Below are positions 26,625-33,654 of a stretch of 64,000 bases of DNA, one piece after another; the first letter of the stretch is position 1, and each line of letters starts with the position of its first letter. Origin of the DNA: Sedimentibacter sp. zth1 (GTDB lineage: Bacteria; Bacillota; Clostridia; Tissierellales; Sedimentibacteraceae); NCBI RefSeq assembly GCF_017352195.1, contig NZ_CP071445.1, positions 2,542,001 to 2,606,000 on the forward strand. The letters are read 5' to 3'. The translations under genes and the position numbers were made by a program. The notes under the pieces are model-generated. The model did not search any database. It saw only the letters and a list, made by a program, of their open reading frames with translations, and was not told the DNA's origin.

Positions 26625-26670
26625 TTGACTTGTCAACTCAATTAAGATAAAATAATAATTGACTAGTCAA
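26625..26670 (+). promoter_or_regulatory. marR promoter with two palindromic operators
   Basis: TTGACT (26625-26630) and TAAAAT (26648-26653) are 17 bp apart. Two near-identical palindromes, TTGACTTGTCAA (26625-26636) and TTGACTAGTCAA (26659-26670), cover the -35 box and the start region. Autorepression by the downstream MarR protein is the likely use. Confidence 0.75.
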
Positions 26671-26689
26671 TTCAATTGGAGGTTTTATT

Positions 26690-27112
26690 ATGAATTACGT
26701 TAGTGCAAAACAAATTTCTATGTTATACAGAAAATTTCAAAAATATATAAACAATAATTTAAAGAAATATGATATTGGATCATCTGAATATTCATATCTT
26801 TTACTGCTTTATGAAAACAATAATATGTTATCTCAAGATGATCTACACAAACTATCTAATATTGATAGAGCAGCAGTTACTAGAGCTATTTCTTCATTAG
26901 AGAAAAAAGGTTATGTTATTAAAAGTTCAAGTAAAACTAATTCAAGACACAATATTATAGAATTAACTGATAAAGCAATTTCAATAAAAACCAACATATT
27001 TGATGTCATAAATAAATGGAATAAGCTTATTCACAGTGACATTTCAACAGAAAAACTTAATATTACTATTGATTCACTAAATAAAATGTTAAAAAACACG
27101 GAGGAAAATTAA
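26690..27112 (+). CDS. MarR-family transcription regulator, cassette gene
   Basis: 140 residues, TTGGAGG before the ATG. Winged helix: LSQDDLHKLSNIDRAAVTRA recognition region and SLEKKGYVIKSSSK wing. The two TTGAC-GTCAA palindromes upstream should be its operators. The next gene overlaps directly, so it probably controls the small membrane protein in the same cassette in response to an unknown ligand. Confidence 0.88.
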   Translation: MNYVSAKQISMLYRKFQKYINNNLKKYDIGSSEYSYLLLLYENNNMLSQDDLHKLSNIDRAAVTRAISSLEKKGYVIKSSSKTNSRHNIIELTDKAISIKTNIFDVINKWNKLIHSDISTEKLNITIDSLNKMLKNTEEN

Positions 27113-27322
27113 ATGAAAAAAAAATTACTTGTAGCATTTATAACTTCAATTTTAATGGCTATGCTTATGTCATTTGTAATGACTGTGTCTAAAATTGGTT
27201 TTAATAAAAACCTTATCACAGCATGGCTAAATTCTTGGTTTATCGGAATCATTGTAGCATTTCCTTTATCTTTCTTTTTACCACCTTTTATAAATAAGAT
27301 AATTAACAAATTCATTGATTAA
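27113..27322 (+). CDS. DUF2798 small membrane protein, cassette gene
   Basis: 69 residues with two membrane helices (about 5-27 and 41-65); LNSWFIGIIVAFPLSFFLPP is typical of DUF2798. It starts straight after the marR stop, with GGAGGAA inside the marR end. Function unknown; joint cassette with MarR suggests an envelope response. Confidence 0.8.
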   Translation: MKKKLLVAFITSILMAMLMSFVMTVSKIGFNKNLITAWLNSWFIGIIVAFPLSFFLPPFINKIINKFID

Positions 27323-27324
27323 CT

Positions 27325-27372
27325 AAATAGCAATAAGGATAGTGATATTTTGACTTAAAGTATTGCTATTTT
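27325..27372 (+). terminator. Terminator-like hairpin after DUF2798 gene
   Basis: AAATAGCAATA pairs with TATTGCTATTT over a 25-nt loop, then T-rich DNA. It lies directly before attC-like site 3. Confidence 0.5.
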
Positions 27373-27388
27373 ATTATACTATTTTTTC

Positions 27389-27589
27389 ACCTAACGGTCT
27401 TGTGTTCCCGACGTTTCCCAGCGTTACAGGTGTTCTGCGACCCTAGATAACTCCTATCTTGGGTTGCAGGGCACCGACTCGGTTAGCTGGGGAATGTGGT
27501 GCTGACTTTCCCACTGCTGGCTTGTCTACTTTGACTCCCTATCCAGCTAACGTTCCTCTAGCACCCGAAGCGGGAACATATTGTTAGAT
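27389..27589 (+). repeat. attC-like recombination site 3
   Basis: R'' box ACCTAAC (27389-27395), R' box GTTAGAT (27583-27589), 201 bp. L boxes TGTTCCCG and CGGGAACA are perfect complements. Over 80 % similar to site 2 by eye. The marR-DUF2798 cassette lies upstream in the standard orientation. Confidence 0.72.
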
Positions 27590-28232
27590 GTTGTAATTAC
27601 AAGTGACCCTAGCAAAACCTTGTTAATGCAACTAACTCATATTTGTATATGTTTATAAATCTTTTTTTGAAAATTTACATTTCTTCCGTTTATTATATAT
27701 TTTCTTCTAACTCATTTAACACTTTTTAACTAAAATATATAATTTCTTCTTTTATCACAGAATTTTAAAAAATTTCTTTTAAAGTTTGTAATTCCGCAAT
27801 AACTTTTTTAATCATAAGTTTTATATTTCAATTTCTTTTCATTTTCCTTATTCTATGTTGAAATATAAATACTTATCGCTTCTTTCAAACAGCTAACTAA
27901 CTAGTTTCAAACTTTATTATCCTTTTTGATACATAATATAATTTCATGTTCTTTCGAAATTCTATTATACTTTTTTAAAATTCATATAATCAAATTAGAT
28001 CAATTCAATAAATTTTCAAAATCTATTATATCTGCTTTTATTTATAAACATCACTCTTCTATCTTTCTTTTACAAATATGTGTTTCGTTATACATGCCAC
28101 TACCTTTAAATATTAAATTAAAGTATATACTTTTGTTGCCTAAAAGATTGTAATTATGTCATCTAACTACTACTTTCACAAACCAATGGTTCGCTAAAGT
28201 GGCTTAAATTATATTTATTGTGAATAATAGTT
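27590..28232. other. AT-rich stretch without a supportable gene
   Basis: About 640 bp downstream of attC-like site 3. Short open frames lack ribosome sites and look non-coding. A decayed cassette is possible: ATCTAAC at 28159-28165 followed by a small stem (CTACTTTCAC / AAAGTGG) could be part of a broken fourth site, but no matching R' box was found. Confidence 0.4.
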
Positions 28233-28376
28233 TCATAACTCATTATCGTTCTTATTATTTAATTCTTGAAAATTTTCTTCTTTTTCAAGTAACTTCAAGT
28301 ATTTTAATAATTTTTTTTTATTTTCTTCAGTTAAATTATCAATATCATTAAGTAGTATGTGGTCATTTTTCTTCAT
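28233..28376 (-). CDS. Small acidic protein, copy B
   Basis: 47 residues, MKKNDHILLNDIDNLTEENK start, Glu/Lys-rich helix (KYLKLLEKEENFQELNN). Intact counterpart of 23738-23899. The conserved upstream sequence includes GCAAAATGTGACATTGATAAGCG in both copies. Confidence 0.5.
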   Translation of the reverse strand: MKKNDHILLNDIDNLTEENKKKLLKYLKLLEKEENFQELNNKNDNEL

Positions 28377-28412
28377 ATATGAACCTAATTATGCAAAATG
28401 TGACATTGATAA

Positions 28413-28449
28413 GCGAAAAATAAACCTACAGCTTTTATTAGATGTAGGT
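28413..28449 (-). terminator. Terminator after XRE repressor, copy B
   Basis: ACCTACA / TGTAGGT stem (28424-28449) with a T-rich tail on the minus strand; duplicate of 23947-23972. Confidence 0.65.
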
Positions 28450-28498
28450 AAAAATACGTTATGTTAAAGTATAAGCTATCAAATATATGTTTAAAACT

Positions 28499-28876
28499 TT
28501 ATTTTGCTTCATTATCTATGTTTTTGTTATTCTCTTCTTTTTGTTGAATTAATAGTAAATTCATGTATTTAATAAAACTATCTTGACTCTTATCTGATAA
28601 GTTTTCAAATCTTTCTATTATTTCATCAGTATCATGTTCAACTGGTTGGATATTTACTTCAGGATTATCTGTTCTGCCAAGTAAATAGTCTACAGAGCAA
28701 TCAAGATAATCGGCGATTTTAGCAAGATTTTCAGATTTAGGAGTTGAACCTCCAGATTGCATGGAAGACAATGTATTTTTGCTTAAATTACATTTATCTA
28801 AAAGTAATTTAATTTGCATATTCTTTTTTTTAGCAATAGCTTTAATTCTATTAGCAATGAAATTCGATTCATACAT
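28499..28876 (-). CDS. XRE-family repressor, copy B
   Basis: 125 residues from ATG 28876, with AGGAG 6 bp upstream; longer in-frame extension is not supported. HTH: MQIKLLLDKCNLSKNTLSSM then QSGGSTPKSENLAKIADYL. The C-terminal part (about 70-125) has FENLSDKSQDSFIKYMNLLL as a likely dimer region. Repeated CCCAAAA(A/C)TTTGGGAT-type sequences just upstream (28898-28934) may be its operators. It is divergent from a Cro-like gene, forming a typical lysogeny-style switch. Confidence 0.8.
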   Translation of the reverse strand: MYESNFIANRIKAIAKKKNMQIKLLLDKCNLSKNTLSSMQSGGSTPKSENLAKIADYLDCSVDYLLGRTDNPEVNIQPVEHDTDEIIERFENLSDKSQDSFIKYMNLLLIQQKEENNKNIDNEAK

Positions 28877-28896
28877 AATAAACTCCTGTTTTAAAT

Positions 28897-28941
28897 CCCA
28901 AAATATTTGGATAAGTTCTTGACAATCCCAAAACATTGGGA
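28897..28941. promoter_or_regulatory. Putative repressor operators (ATCCCAAAA-TTGGGAT type)
   Basis: ATCCCAAAATATTTGGATAA (28897-28916) and ATCCCAAAACATTGGGAT (28925-28942) are imperfect and perfect palindromes spaced about 28 bp apart, in the divergent region between the XRE repressor and the Cro-like gene. Confidence 0.55.
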
Positions 28942-29015
28942 TAAAATATAATTGTAATTAAAAGTAGCCATCAATTATATTGTAAAAATTGTTTAGTTGC
29001 TTTTAAGGTGGTGAT

Positions 29016-29279
29016 ATGTTGCATAATAAAATAAAAATAGAACGAAAAAACATATGTTTAACTCAATATCAAAAGGCAGATATGTTAAAAGTGTCATTAA
29101 GAACATATCAAAGGATAGAGAGTAATCAAACTAAACCATCATGTGGTGCTATTAAAAACTACAAAAATTTTTCAACAAATCTATTGACTGTCTGCTGGAA
29201 CAGACAGTTGATAGATAAAAATATAATCGTTATCAAAAGTATAACAGAAAAATACCCAAAAGTGAATTATTTTTATTGA
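29016..29279 (+). pseudogene. Cro-like HTH gene, copy B, frameshifted
   Basis: The first 48 codons encode a proper HTH (TQYQKADMLKVSLRTYQRIE). Comparison with copy A shows one base missing near 29153, after which the frame reads KNYKNFSTNLLTVCW instead of an IIK.QKIF.KSIDCLLEQ end. The protein is thus likely truncated or abnormal. Confidence 0.6.
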
Positions 29280-29301
29280 CAAGTAATAATAAAAACTGAC
29301 A

Positions 29302-29320
29302 CTGTCCCCACTGGGGACAG
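29302..29320. repeat. GTCCCC palindrome, copy 4
   Basis: CTGTCCCCACTGGGGACAG at the end of duplication copy B. Confidence 0.9.
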
Positions 29321-29328
29321 ATAAAAAT

Positions 29329-29568
29329 TTATTTTTTTAGATTAGGATTATCTGGTTTATCAGAACGACCAGTTAGATAATCTAAAGATACATTAAAGTA
29401 GTCGGCTATTGAAATAAGTACATCAACTGAAGGTGTTGAAAGTAATTTTTCGTATTGACTAATGGCTTGCTTTGATACACCTACACTATTTGCTAAATCT
29501 TTAGCTAAAACATTATTGTCAGTTCTTAGTTTTATTAATTTACTTGAAAAAATATTTCTATTAAACAA
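29329..29568 (-). CDS. XRE-family regulator (leftward)
   Basis: 79 residues from TTG 29568, chosen because GGGGG lies 6 bp upstream. HTH LAKDLANSVGVSKQAISQYE, then VDVLISIADYFNVSLDYLTG. It is divergent from another XRE gene, with a shared operator region. Likely the repressor of this second control pair. Confidence 0.75.
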   Translation of the reverse strand: MFNRNIFSSKLIKLRTDNNVLAKDLANSVGVSKQAISQYEKLLSTPSVDVLISIADYFNVSLDYLTGRSDKPDNPNLKK

Positions 29569-29579
29569 AAATAGCCCCC

Positions 29580-29632
29580 TTGACAATCAAGTGAGAATTG
29601 ACTATAATAAACATAGGTCAAGTGACACTTGA
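29580..29632 (+). promoter_or_regulatory. Rightward promoter with TCAAGTG operators
   Basis: TTGACA (29580-29585), 17 bp, TATAAT (29603-29608): a consensus promoter. The palindrome TCAAGTG-A-CACTTGA (29618-29632) lies just downstream and a half-site TCAAGTGA (29587-29594) lies in the spacer. One XRE protein probably represses here. Confidence 0.8.
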
Positions 29633-29654
29633 CTAAAGTTTGAAAGGATAAAAA

Positions 29655-29876
29655 ATGAAGTTATTAAAAATTAGACAAGAACGCATTAAAAAATGTTGGA
29701 CTTTGAGTTATGTTGCTAAGCAAATAGGTACAACAAAACAAACTGTTCAATATTTTGAAACAGAAAAAATTAAACCATCGTATGAAGTTCTTGTAAAACT
29801 TGAAAATTTATTTAACCTTTCTCATAGGGATTTGTTCGAGCAAGTCCCTAATGAAAACATTTTATCAGAAAAATAG
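29655..29876 (+). CDS. XRE-family regulator (rightward)
   Basis: 73 residues, GAAAGGA before the ATG. HTH: LSYVAKQIGTTKQTVQYFET. Driven by the consensus promoter above. With the leftward XRE gene it makes a two-repressor switch that may control the genes downstream (ssb, par and transfer modules). Confidence 0.78.
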   Translation: MKLLKIRQERIKKCWTLSYVAKQIGTTKQTVQYFETEKIKPSYEVLVKLENLFNLSHRDLFEQVPNENILSEK

Positions 29877-29984
29877 AAAAATTGAAAGAACAAAAAGTGT
29901 TAATGATTTTTATATCAACATATAGAAAAATAATTTCGACAATATATTACATCAAATGAGTATAAGAAAAAAGGAGTATGAAAA

Positions 29985-30209
29985 TTGAAAAAAGAAAAAA
30001 CATTAAGATATAACATATTACTTTTGAATTGCTTTAATTCATTAAAAAACAAAATGAAATCTAATACACATAAACATGAAATAGTTATTGGTGGGCTTGG
30101 TACAGGAAAAACATACAAAAATGTCAGAGTAGAGGAAGATCAATTTTTATTTGCAAATAAAAACAAAAACATACACTGTCCCCACTGGGGACAAGTAAAA
30201 ATTATTTAA
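29985..30209 (+). pseudogene. Truncated P-loop ATPase fragment (VirD4/FtsK-like start)
   Basis: 74 codons from a TTG with AAGGAG 9 bp before it. HEIVIGGLGTGKTYKNVRVE contains a Walker A motif like that of TraG/VirD4-type ATPases. The reading frame then runs into GTCCCC palindrome copy 5 and stops. No Walker B is present, so it is probably a gene remnant cut by the repeat. Confidence 0.55.
30176..30194. repeat. GTCCCC palindrome, copy 5
   Basis: CTGTCCCCACTGGGGACAA inside the truncated ATPase frame. Confidence 0.9.
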
Positions 30210-30756
30210 CTTAGTTGCAATATTTCAATAAAATTACTTCGCATAGCTCCCCCAAATATTATTGCAATTAAATTAAACCTTTTTAAGTAAGTAATATAAA
30301 AAGGGTTAAGAGGACATTGATAATTTAATAGTTGTTTTAAATACGTTCTGCATGTAGCCTGCAAGATGGGAAGCTGTGTAGTAATTACGCCAATGGCACT
30401 TTTAGTACTGCGAATAAATGATTAACTACTAACCACATTTGACAAAGTGGTGCGATGATCTACATGTGGAAATAATGATACTTCCGTTTAGTCATGCTCT
30501 TTTAAAAGGATGAAATGAGGACGGCTCGGCATAAGAATGCAGAGAATGCTGGTTATAACGACTGACAGACGTTATAACCGGTGTTATGAAGTCAAGTCAA
30601 AGACTGTTTAAAACATTGATTATGTATTATCAACATAAATATTTCCTAAAACTATGCATTTAGCAAATATTTATGTTGATAAGTCTTAACTAAATTATTT
30701 ATTAAAATACACTCTTATATTTAAGAGAAAACAACAAAACAAAGGAGTTAAGAATT
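30210..30756. other. Structured noncoding region before ssb (origin or RNA candidate)
   Basis: About 550 bp without a gene but with many inverted repeats: TTGCAATATTT ... AAATATTATTGCAA (30213-30268), GCATGTAG ... CTACATGT (about 30349-30468), CCACATTTG-ACAAAGTGG (about 30440), GGTTATAACG / CGTTATAACC (30551-30579) and an 18-bp perfect pair TTATCAACATAAATATTT / AAATATTTATGTTGATAA (30627-30682) with an inner CTAAA/TTTAG stem. G+C content in the middle is higher than in flanking genes. A replication or transfer origin, or a folded RNA, would explain this. Confidence 0.5.
30627..30682. repeat. 18-bp perfect inverted repeat upstream of ssb
   Basis: Left arm 30627-30644, right arm 30665-30682, 20-nt loop that itself pairs (CTAAA / TTTAG). 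No T-run follows. Candidate single-strand origin or protein target. Confidence 0.7.
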
Positions 30757-31188
30757 ATGAATAATGTACAATTAAGTGGAAGATTAACTAAGGATGTGGA
30801 TTTAAAGTATTTACAAGATGGAAAAGCCGTATCAAAATTTAATTTAGCAGTTGATATGGGACTATCTAAGACAAAGAAAAAAGAATTAGAAAAAAAGAAT
30901 AAGGCAACAGCAGAATTTATACCAATAATAGCTTATGGTAAAATTGCTGAAAACGTAGCAAATTATTTAGAAAAAGGTTCACAAGTATTAATTAATGCGA
31001 GAATTCATACAGCAAGATATGAAAAAGATGGAGAAAACAGATTTATAACACAAATAATAGCGCAGAATGTTGAGTTCATCGGTAGTAAAAAGAAGGATAA
31101 CAATACATCAGATGATGTGCCTTCAATATTTGAAAGTAATGATGGATGTTTCTTGGACAATCCCAATGATGAAGGTTTTACGGAATAA
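30757..31188 (+). CDS. ssb: Single-stranded DNA-binding protein
   Basis: 143 residues, AAAGGAG before the ATG. OB fold: MNNVQLSGRLTKDVDLKYLQ, FNLAVDMG, FIPIIAYGKIAENVANYLEK, GSQVLINARI, and FITQIIAQNVEFIG. The C terminus is acidic but ends DEGFTE rather than the usual DDDIPF tip, so binding to host partner proteins may be altered. It would coat DNA during transfer and replication of the element. Confidence 0.92.
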   Translation: MNNVQLSGRLTKDVDLKYLQDGKAVSKFNLAVDMGLSKTKKKELEKKNKATAEFIPIIAYGKIAENVANYLEKGSQVLINARIHTARYEKDGENRFITQIIAQNVEFIGSKKKDNNTSDDVPSIFESNDGCFLDNPNDEGFTE

Positions 31189-31204
31189 ATTGAAGGAGTA
31201 AAAA

Positions 31205-31450
31205 ATGAAAAGAATTAATCTAGAGTGTAGCAATTGTGGGAGTAATGATTTTGAGGTAGAAATACAAGATATGATACCTACTGGATTAGCAATTTCTTGT
31301 AACGTTTGCGGTTGCATTACTCCTTTGGTTGTTAAAGGTAAACGTGAAATACTAGCAATAAACAATGAGAAAGCGTCTGATTTGTACGATTTATCATTTC
31401 GTGAAGATATTACAGATAAAATGATAAACAATATTAAAAATAATAAGTAG
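31205..31450 (+). CDS. Small zinc-ribbon-like protein
   Basis: 81 residues. Two Cys pairs, CSNCG (8-12) and CNVCGC (33-38), form a likely zinc ribbon. GAAGGAG upstream. It lies 16 bp after ssb and is probably in the same transcript. Function unknown. Confidence 0.65.
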   Translation: MKRINLECSNCGSNDFEVEIQDMIPTGLAISCNVCGCITPLVVKGKREILAINNEKASDLYDLSFREDITDKMINNIKNNK

Positions 31451-31462
31451 ACAATAAGCACA

Positions 31463-31501
31463 AGCTCTATAGTTAAATTATACTATAGAGCTAATTTTTT
31501 T
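31463..31501 (+). terminator. Terminator after the zinc-ribbon gene
   Basis: AGCTCTATAGT (31463-31473) pairs with ACTATAGAGCT (31482-31492), then AATTTTTTT. Confidence 0.9.
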
Positions 31502-31541
31502 AAGAAAAATTACAACTCATAGATGAGGAAGGAAATTGAAA

Positions 31542-31991
31542 ATGATGGAAATTACAAAATATAGAATAGAATTAGTAAGAGAAAATAGTAAGTTATATGA
31601 TATAGCTAATGACAAAGCAACAACACCAGAAAGTGTATACGAAATAATAAAGGATAGGTTTAATATTAGTAGTTTGGCAGAAGAAATATTTGGGATATTA
31701 TGTTTAGACACAAAAAATAACATTGTTGGAACATTTCAAGTGTCTCATGGTAATTTGGATGGCTGTACAGTACATCCAAGAGAAATATTCAAAAGGGCAA
31801 TGTTAGTGAACTCGGCATCCATTATATTATTTCATAATCATCCAAGCGGTGAACCTGAGCCCTCTAAAGAGGATAAAAATGTAACCAATAGACTCATTGA
31901 AGCTGGAAAAATCTTAGGAATTAGAATTCTAGATCATATTATAGCATGTGATAGTTATTTTCTAAGCTTCAAAGAGCATGGATATTGTTAA
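31542..31991 (+). CDS. RadC-family JAB/MPN domain protein
   Basis: About 149 residues. The JAMM metal motif is complete: LFHNHPSGEPEPSKED, with an upstream glutamate and the usual GTFQVSHGNLDGCTVHPREI. It matches RadC-like proteins carried by mobile elements, whose role is unclear (proposed nuclease or deubiquitinase-like fold). It lacks the N-terminal HhH region of chromosomal RadC. AGGAAGG precedes the start; ATG 31542 preferred over TTG 31536. Confidence 0.85.
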   Translation: MMEITKYRIELVRENSKLYDIANDKATTPESVYEIIKDRFNISSLAEEIFGILCLDTKNNIVGTFQVSHGNLDGCTVHPREIFKRAMLVNSASIILFHNHPSGEPEPSKEDKNVTNRLIEAGKILGIRILDHIIACDSYFLSFKEHGYC

Positions 31992-32006
31992 TAAACATAA
32001 AATTAG

Positions 32007-32038
32007 GCTCTTATATATAAAGATATGTAAGAGCTTTT
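32007..32038 (+). terminator. Terminator after the RadC-like gene
   Basis: GCTCTTATATA pairs with the complementary GATATGTAAGAGC arm, followed by TTTT. Confidence 0.75.
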
Positions 32039-32068
32039 CAACTTATTAAAATAAGGAAGGTTAATATT

Positions 32069-32503
32069 ATGAAATCAAAAGAAGTTATGAATGATTTAAG
32101 TAAAATAGCTATATGTATAAATAATCTTTTTGAAAAAACTACTAGTAGTAGTTTTGATGATTTGGATGAAAATATTCAGTATGAAGATGATCCAAATGAT
32201 AGAATGTTGAGCTGTGAAATATATTATATATTAGAGAAATTAGATGATGTTAAGCATACATTAGATTACATAAATAAGAATGTAAAATCTGAAGGCTGTC
32301 TAATGAAAAATTCAAATGATAGATACGAGTTAAATAATTTTGAATTTCATTGTGGTTATTCTATAGAAGCTTTAATATATGATAGTGACATCGAAAAAGA
32401 TTGTTGGGTGCATAGTAGAATTGAACATGATGGAGAAAGATATTATTTAGTTGGACATAATGATTTAGTACTAGATGGAGTAAGAGCTAGAATAAGATAC
32501 TAA
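32069..32503 (+). CDS. DUF5348-containing protein
   Basis: 144 residues, AAGGAAGG before the ATG. The C-terminal half (about 75-144) fits DUF5348: NDRYELNNFEFHCGYSIEAL, CWVHSRIEHDGERYYLVG, LVLDGVRARIRY. The N-terminal half is helical with an acidic stretch. Such proteins are common in Firmicutes ICEs; no role is established. Confidence 0.7.
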   Translation: MKSKEVMNDLSKIAICINNLFEKTTSSSFDDLDENIQYEDDPNDRMLSCEIYYILEKLDDVKHTLDYINKNVKSEGCLMKNSNDRYELNNFEFHCGYSIEALIYDSDIEKDCWVHSRIEHDGERYYLVGHNDLVLDGVRARIRY

Positions 32504-32534
32504 ATAATTTAGAGCAAATAAATAACACTTGTGT

Positions 32535-32827
32535 TATAATAAAGAAAAAGTGACGAAGTCACGTAGTCCAGAAGAAACGGAAACCATCACCCAGTGAACC
32601 GAGTTTGGGAGGTTCACGAAAAAGGGTGATAGGTTTTGAGCAAAAAAAAGTAAGTGAGGAACGAGCGGAACTTTTTAAGCGAATAGTTTCTTATGGACTA
32701 CGGTATATTTTTGAAGGAACTGAAAAAAATAATATTTAAATTTTAACAAAATTTAAACAAAGACCAGTGTAAAAAGATGAACCGAACCCCTGCAAGGTAC
32801 ATGGTTCATTTTTTTACACTGGTTTTA
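32535..32827 (+). ncRNA. Candidate structured small RNA with own promoter and terminator
   Basis: A -10 box TATAAT (32535-32540) is followed by stems: GTGAC-gaa-GTCAC (32550-32562), an outer 8-bp pair GTAGTCCA (32563-32570) / TGGACTAC (32694-32701), ACCATCACCC (32583-32592) / GGGTGATAGGT (32624-32634), GTGAACC (32594-32600) / GGTTCAC (32611-32617), and AAAAAAGT / ACTTTTT. A long terminator-like hairpin closes it: CCAGTGTAAAAA + ATGAACC with GGTTCAT + TTTTTACACTGG (32764-32822). No ORF fits. I do not recognise the class. Confidence 0.6.
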
Positions 32828-32832
32828 CTATA

Positions 32833-32858
32833 AAAGTAGCTCATAAGAACTGCTTTTT
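32833..32858 (+). terminator. Possible terminator before the S1-like gene
   Basis: AAAAGTAG pairs with CTGCTTTT allowing one G:T pair, then a T-run. A second small hairpin TGTCTCC-AAA-GGAGACA (32874-32891) follows and holds a GGAGA ribosome-like sequence. Confidence 0.45.
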
Positions 32859-32913
32859 TTATTATAAAATACAATGTCTCCAAAGGAGACAATAGAAAAG
32901 GGAGTAAAGGTTT

Positions 32914-33648
32914 ATGGAAAAAGTTAAAGAGAAAAAGAAAAAAATACTTAAAGGAATAATCATTGGTAAAGAAATCATCGGAGAAAAAATATATGCACAT
33001 GTTTCATGTGTAGACGGATTTATAGGAAAGGTTTTAATAGAAGAAAATGAGTTACACGATTTTGATGTAAGAGACAAAGTTGGCTTATTATTAGGTGCAG
33101 AAATAGAATTTAAAATTGATAATAATTATGATGAAGAATTAGGAGCATATATAGGAAGTAGAAAACAAGCTAATGAAATTTTACAAAAACGACTTGAAAA
33201 ATTATCCGTTGGTTATGAAACTAATGCATCAATAATTATTGTTGCAAAAAATAATATTATAGTAAATATATATGGTAATGATGTAAAAATAAAAGCGAAA
33301 GATTTAAAATTAGGTTGGATTGAAGATTTAAGAGAAAGGCTGAAAATCGGACAAGATATAAAAGTAAAAATAGTATCTATAGAACCTTTAAAATTAGAAG
33401 TAATTAATAAAAAGAAAACATTTCATGCTGATAAATATAAAATAGGAAATGAATACGTTGCAAAAATAGTAGGTGCACCTGAATTTGGCATTATAGCAGA
33501 AATAGAAAACAATAGACAAGTTTTGTGTTATCACGTTGACTGGAAGGATGAACCTAAAGTAGGTGAATATATTGTTATTCAGATAAGTGATGTAAAACCA
33601 GAAGAAGAAAAGACATATGGTTATGTTAAAAGAAGAATAAGGAGATAA
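32914..33648 (+). CDS. S1/OB-fold RNA-binding-like protein
   Basis: 244 residues, GGGAG about 10 bp before the ATG. Three beta-rich units resemble S1/OB folds: GIIIGKEIIGEKIYAHVS, then GYETNASIIIVAKNNIIVNI, then GNEYVAKIVGAPEFGIIAEI with VGEYIVIQISDV. The N terminus is lysine-rich. Related ICE proteins resemble ribosomal protein S1. Role unknown; RNA or DNA binding is inferred. The next gene starts 6 bp after its stop. Confidence 0.65.
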   Translation: MEKVKEKKKKILKGIIIGKEIIGEKIYAHVSCVDGFIGKVLIEENELHDFDVRDKVGLLLGAEIEFKIDNNYDEELGAYIGSRKQANEILQKRLEKLSVGYETNASIIIVAKNNIIVNIYGNDVKIKAKDLKLGWIEDLRERLKIGQDIKVKIVSIEPLKLEVINKKKTFHADKYKIGNEYVAKIVGAPEFGIIAEIENNRQVLCYHVDWKDEPKVGEYIVIQISDVKPEEEKTYGYVKRRIRR

Positions 33649-33654
33649 TTCTTT

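Larger units (their letters stand above)
28270..29338. repeat. Segmental duplication, copy B
   Basis: Direct repeat of 23790-24665; the two copies flank the attC-like cassette region. Recombination between them would delete about 4.5 kb. Confidence 0.85.

Noticed and set aside
27926-28153. 75-codon ORF in the AT-rich gap
   Set aside because: No ribosome site, no domain, composition of translated noncoding AT-rich DNA.
28155-28210. Fourth attC-like site
   Set aside because: Only an ATCTAAC box and a weak stem are present; no GTTRRRY end, so too degenerate to call.
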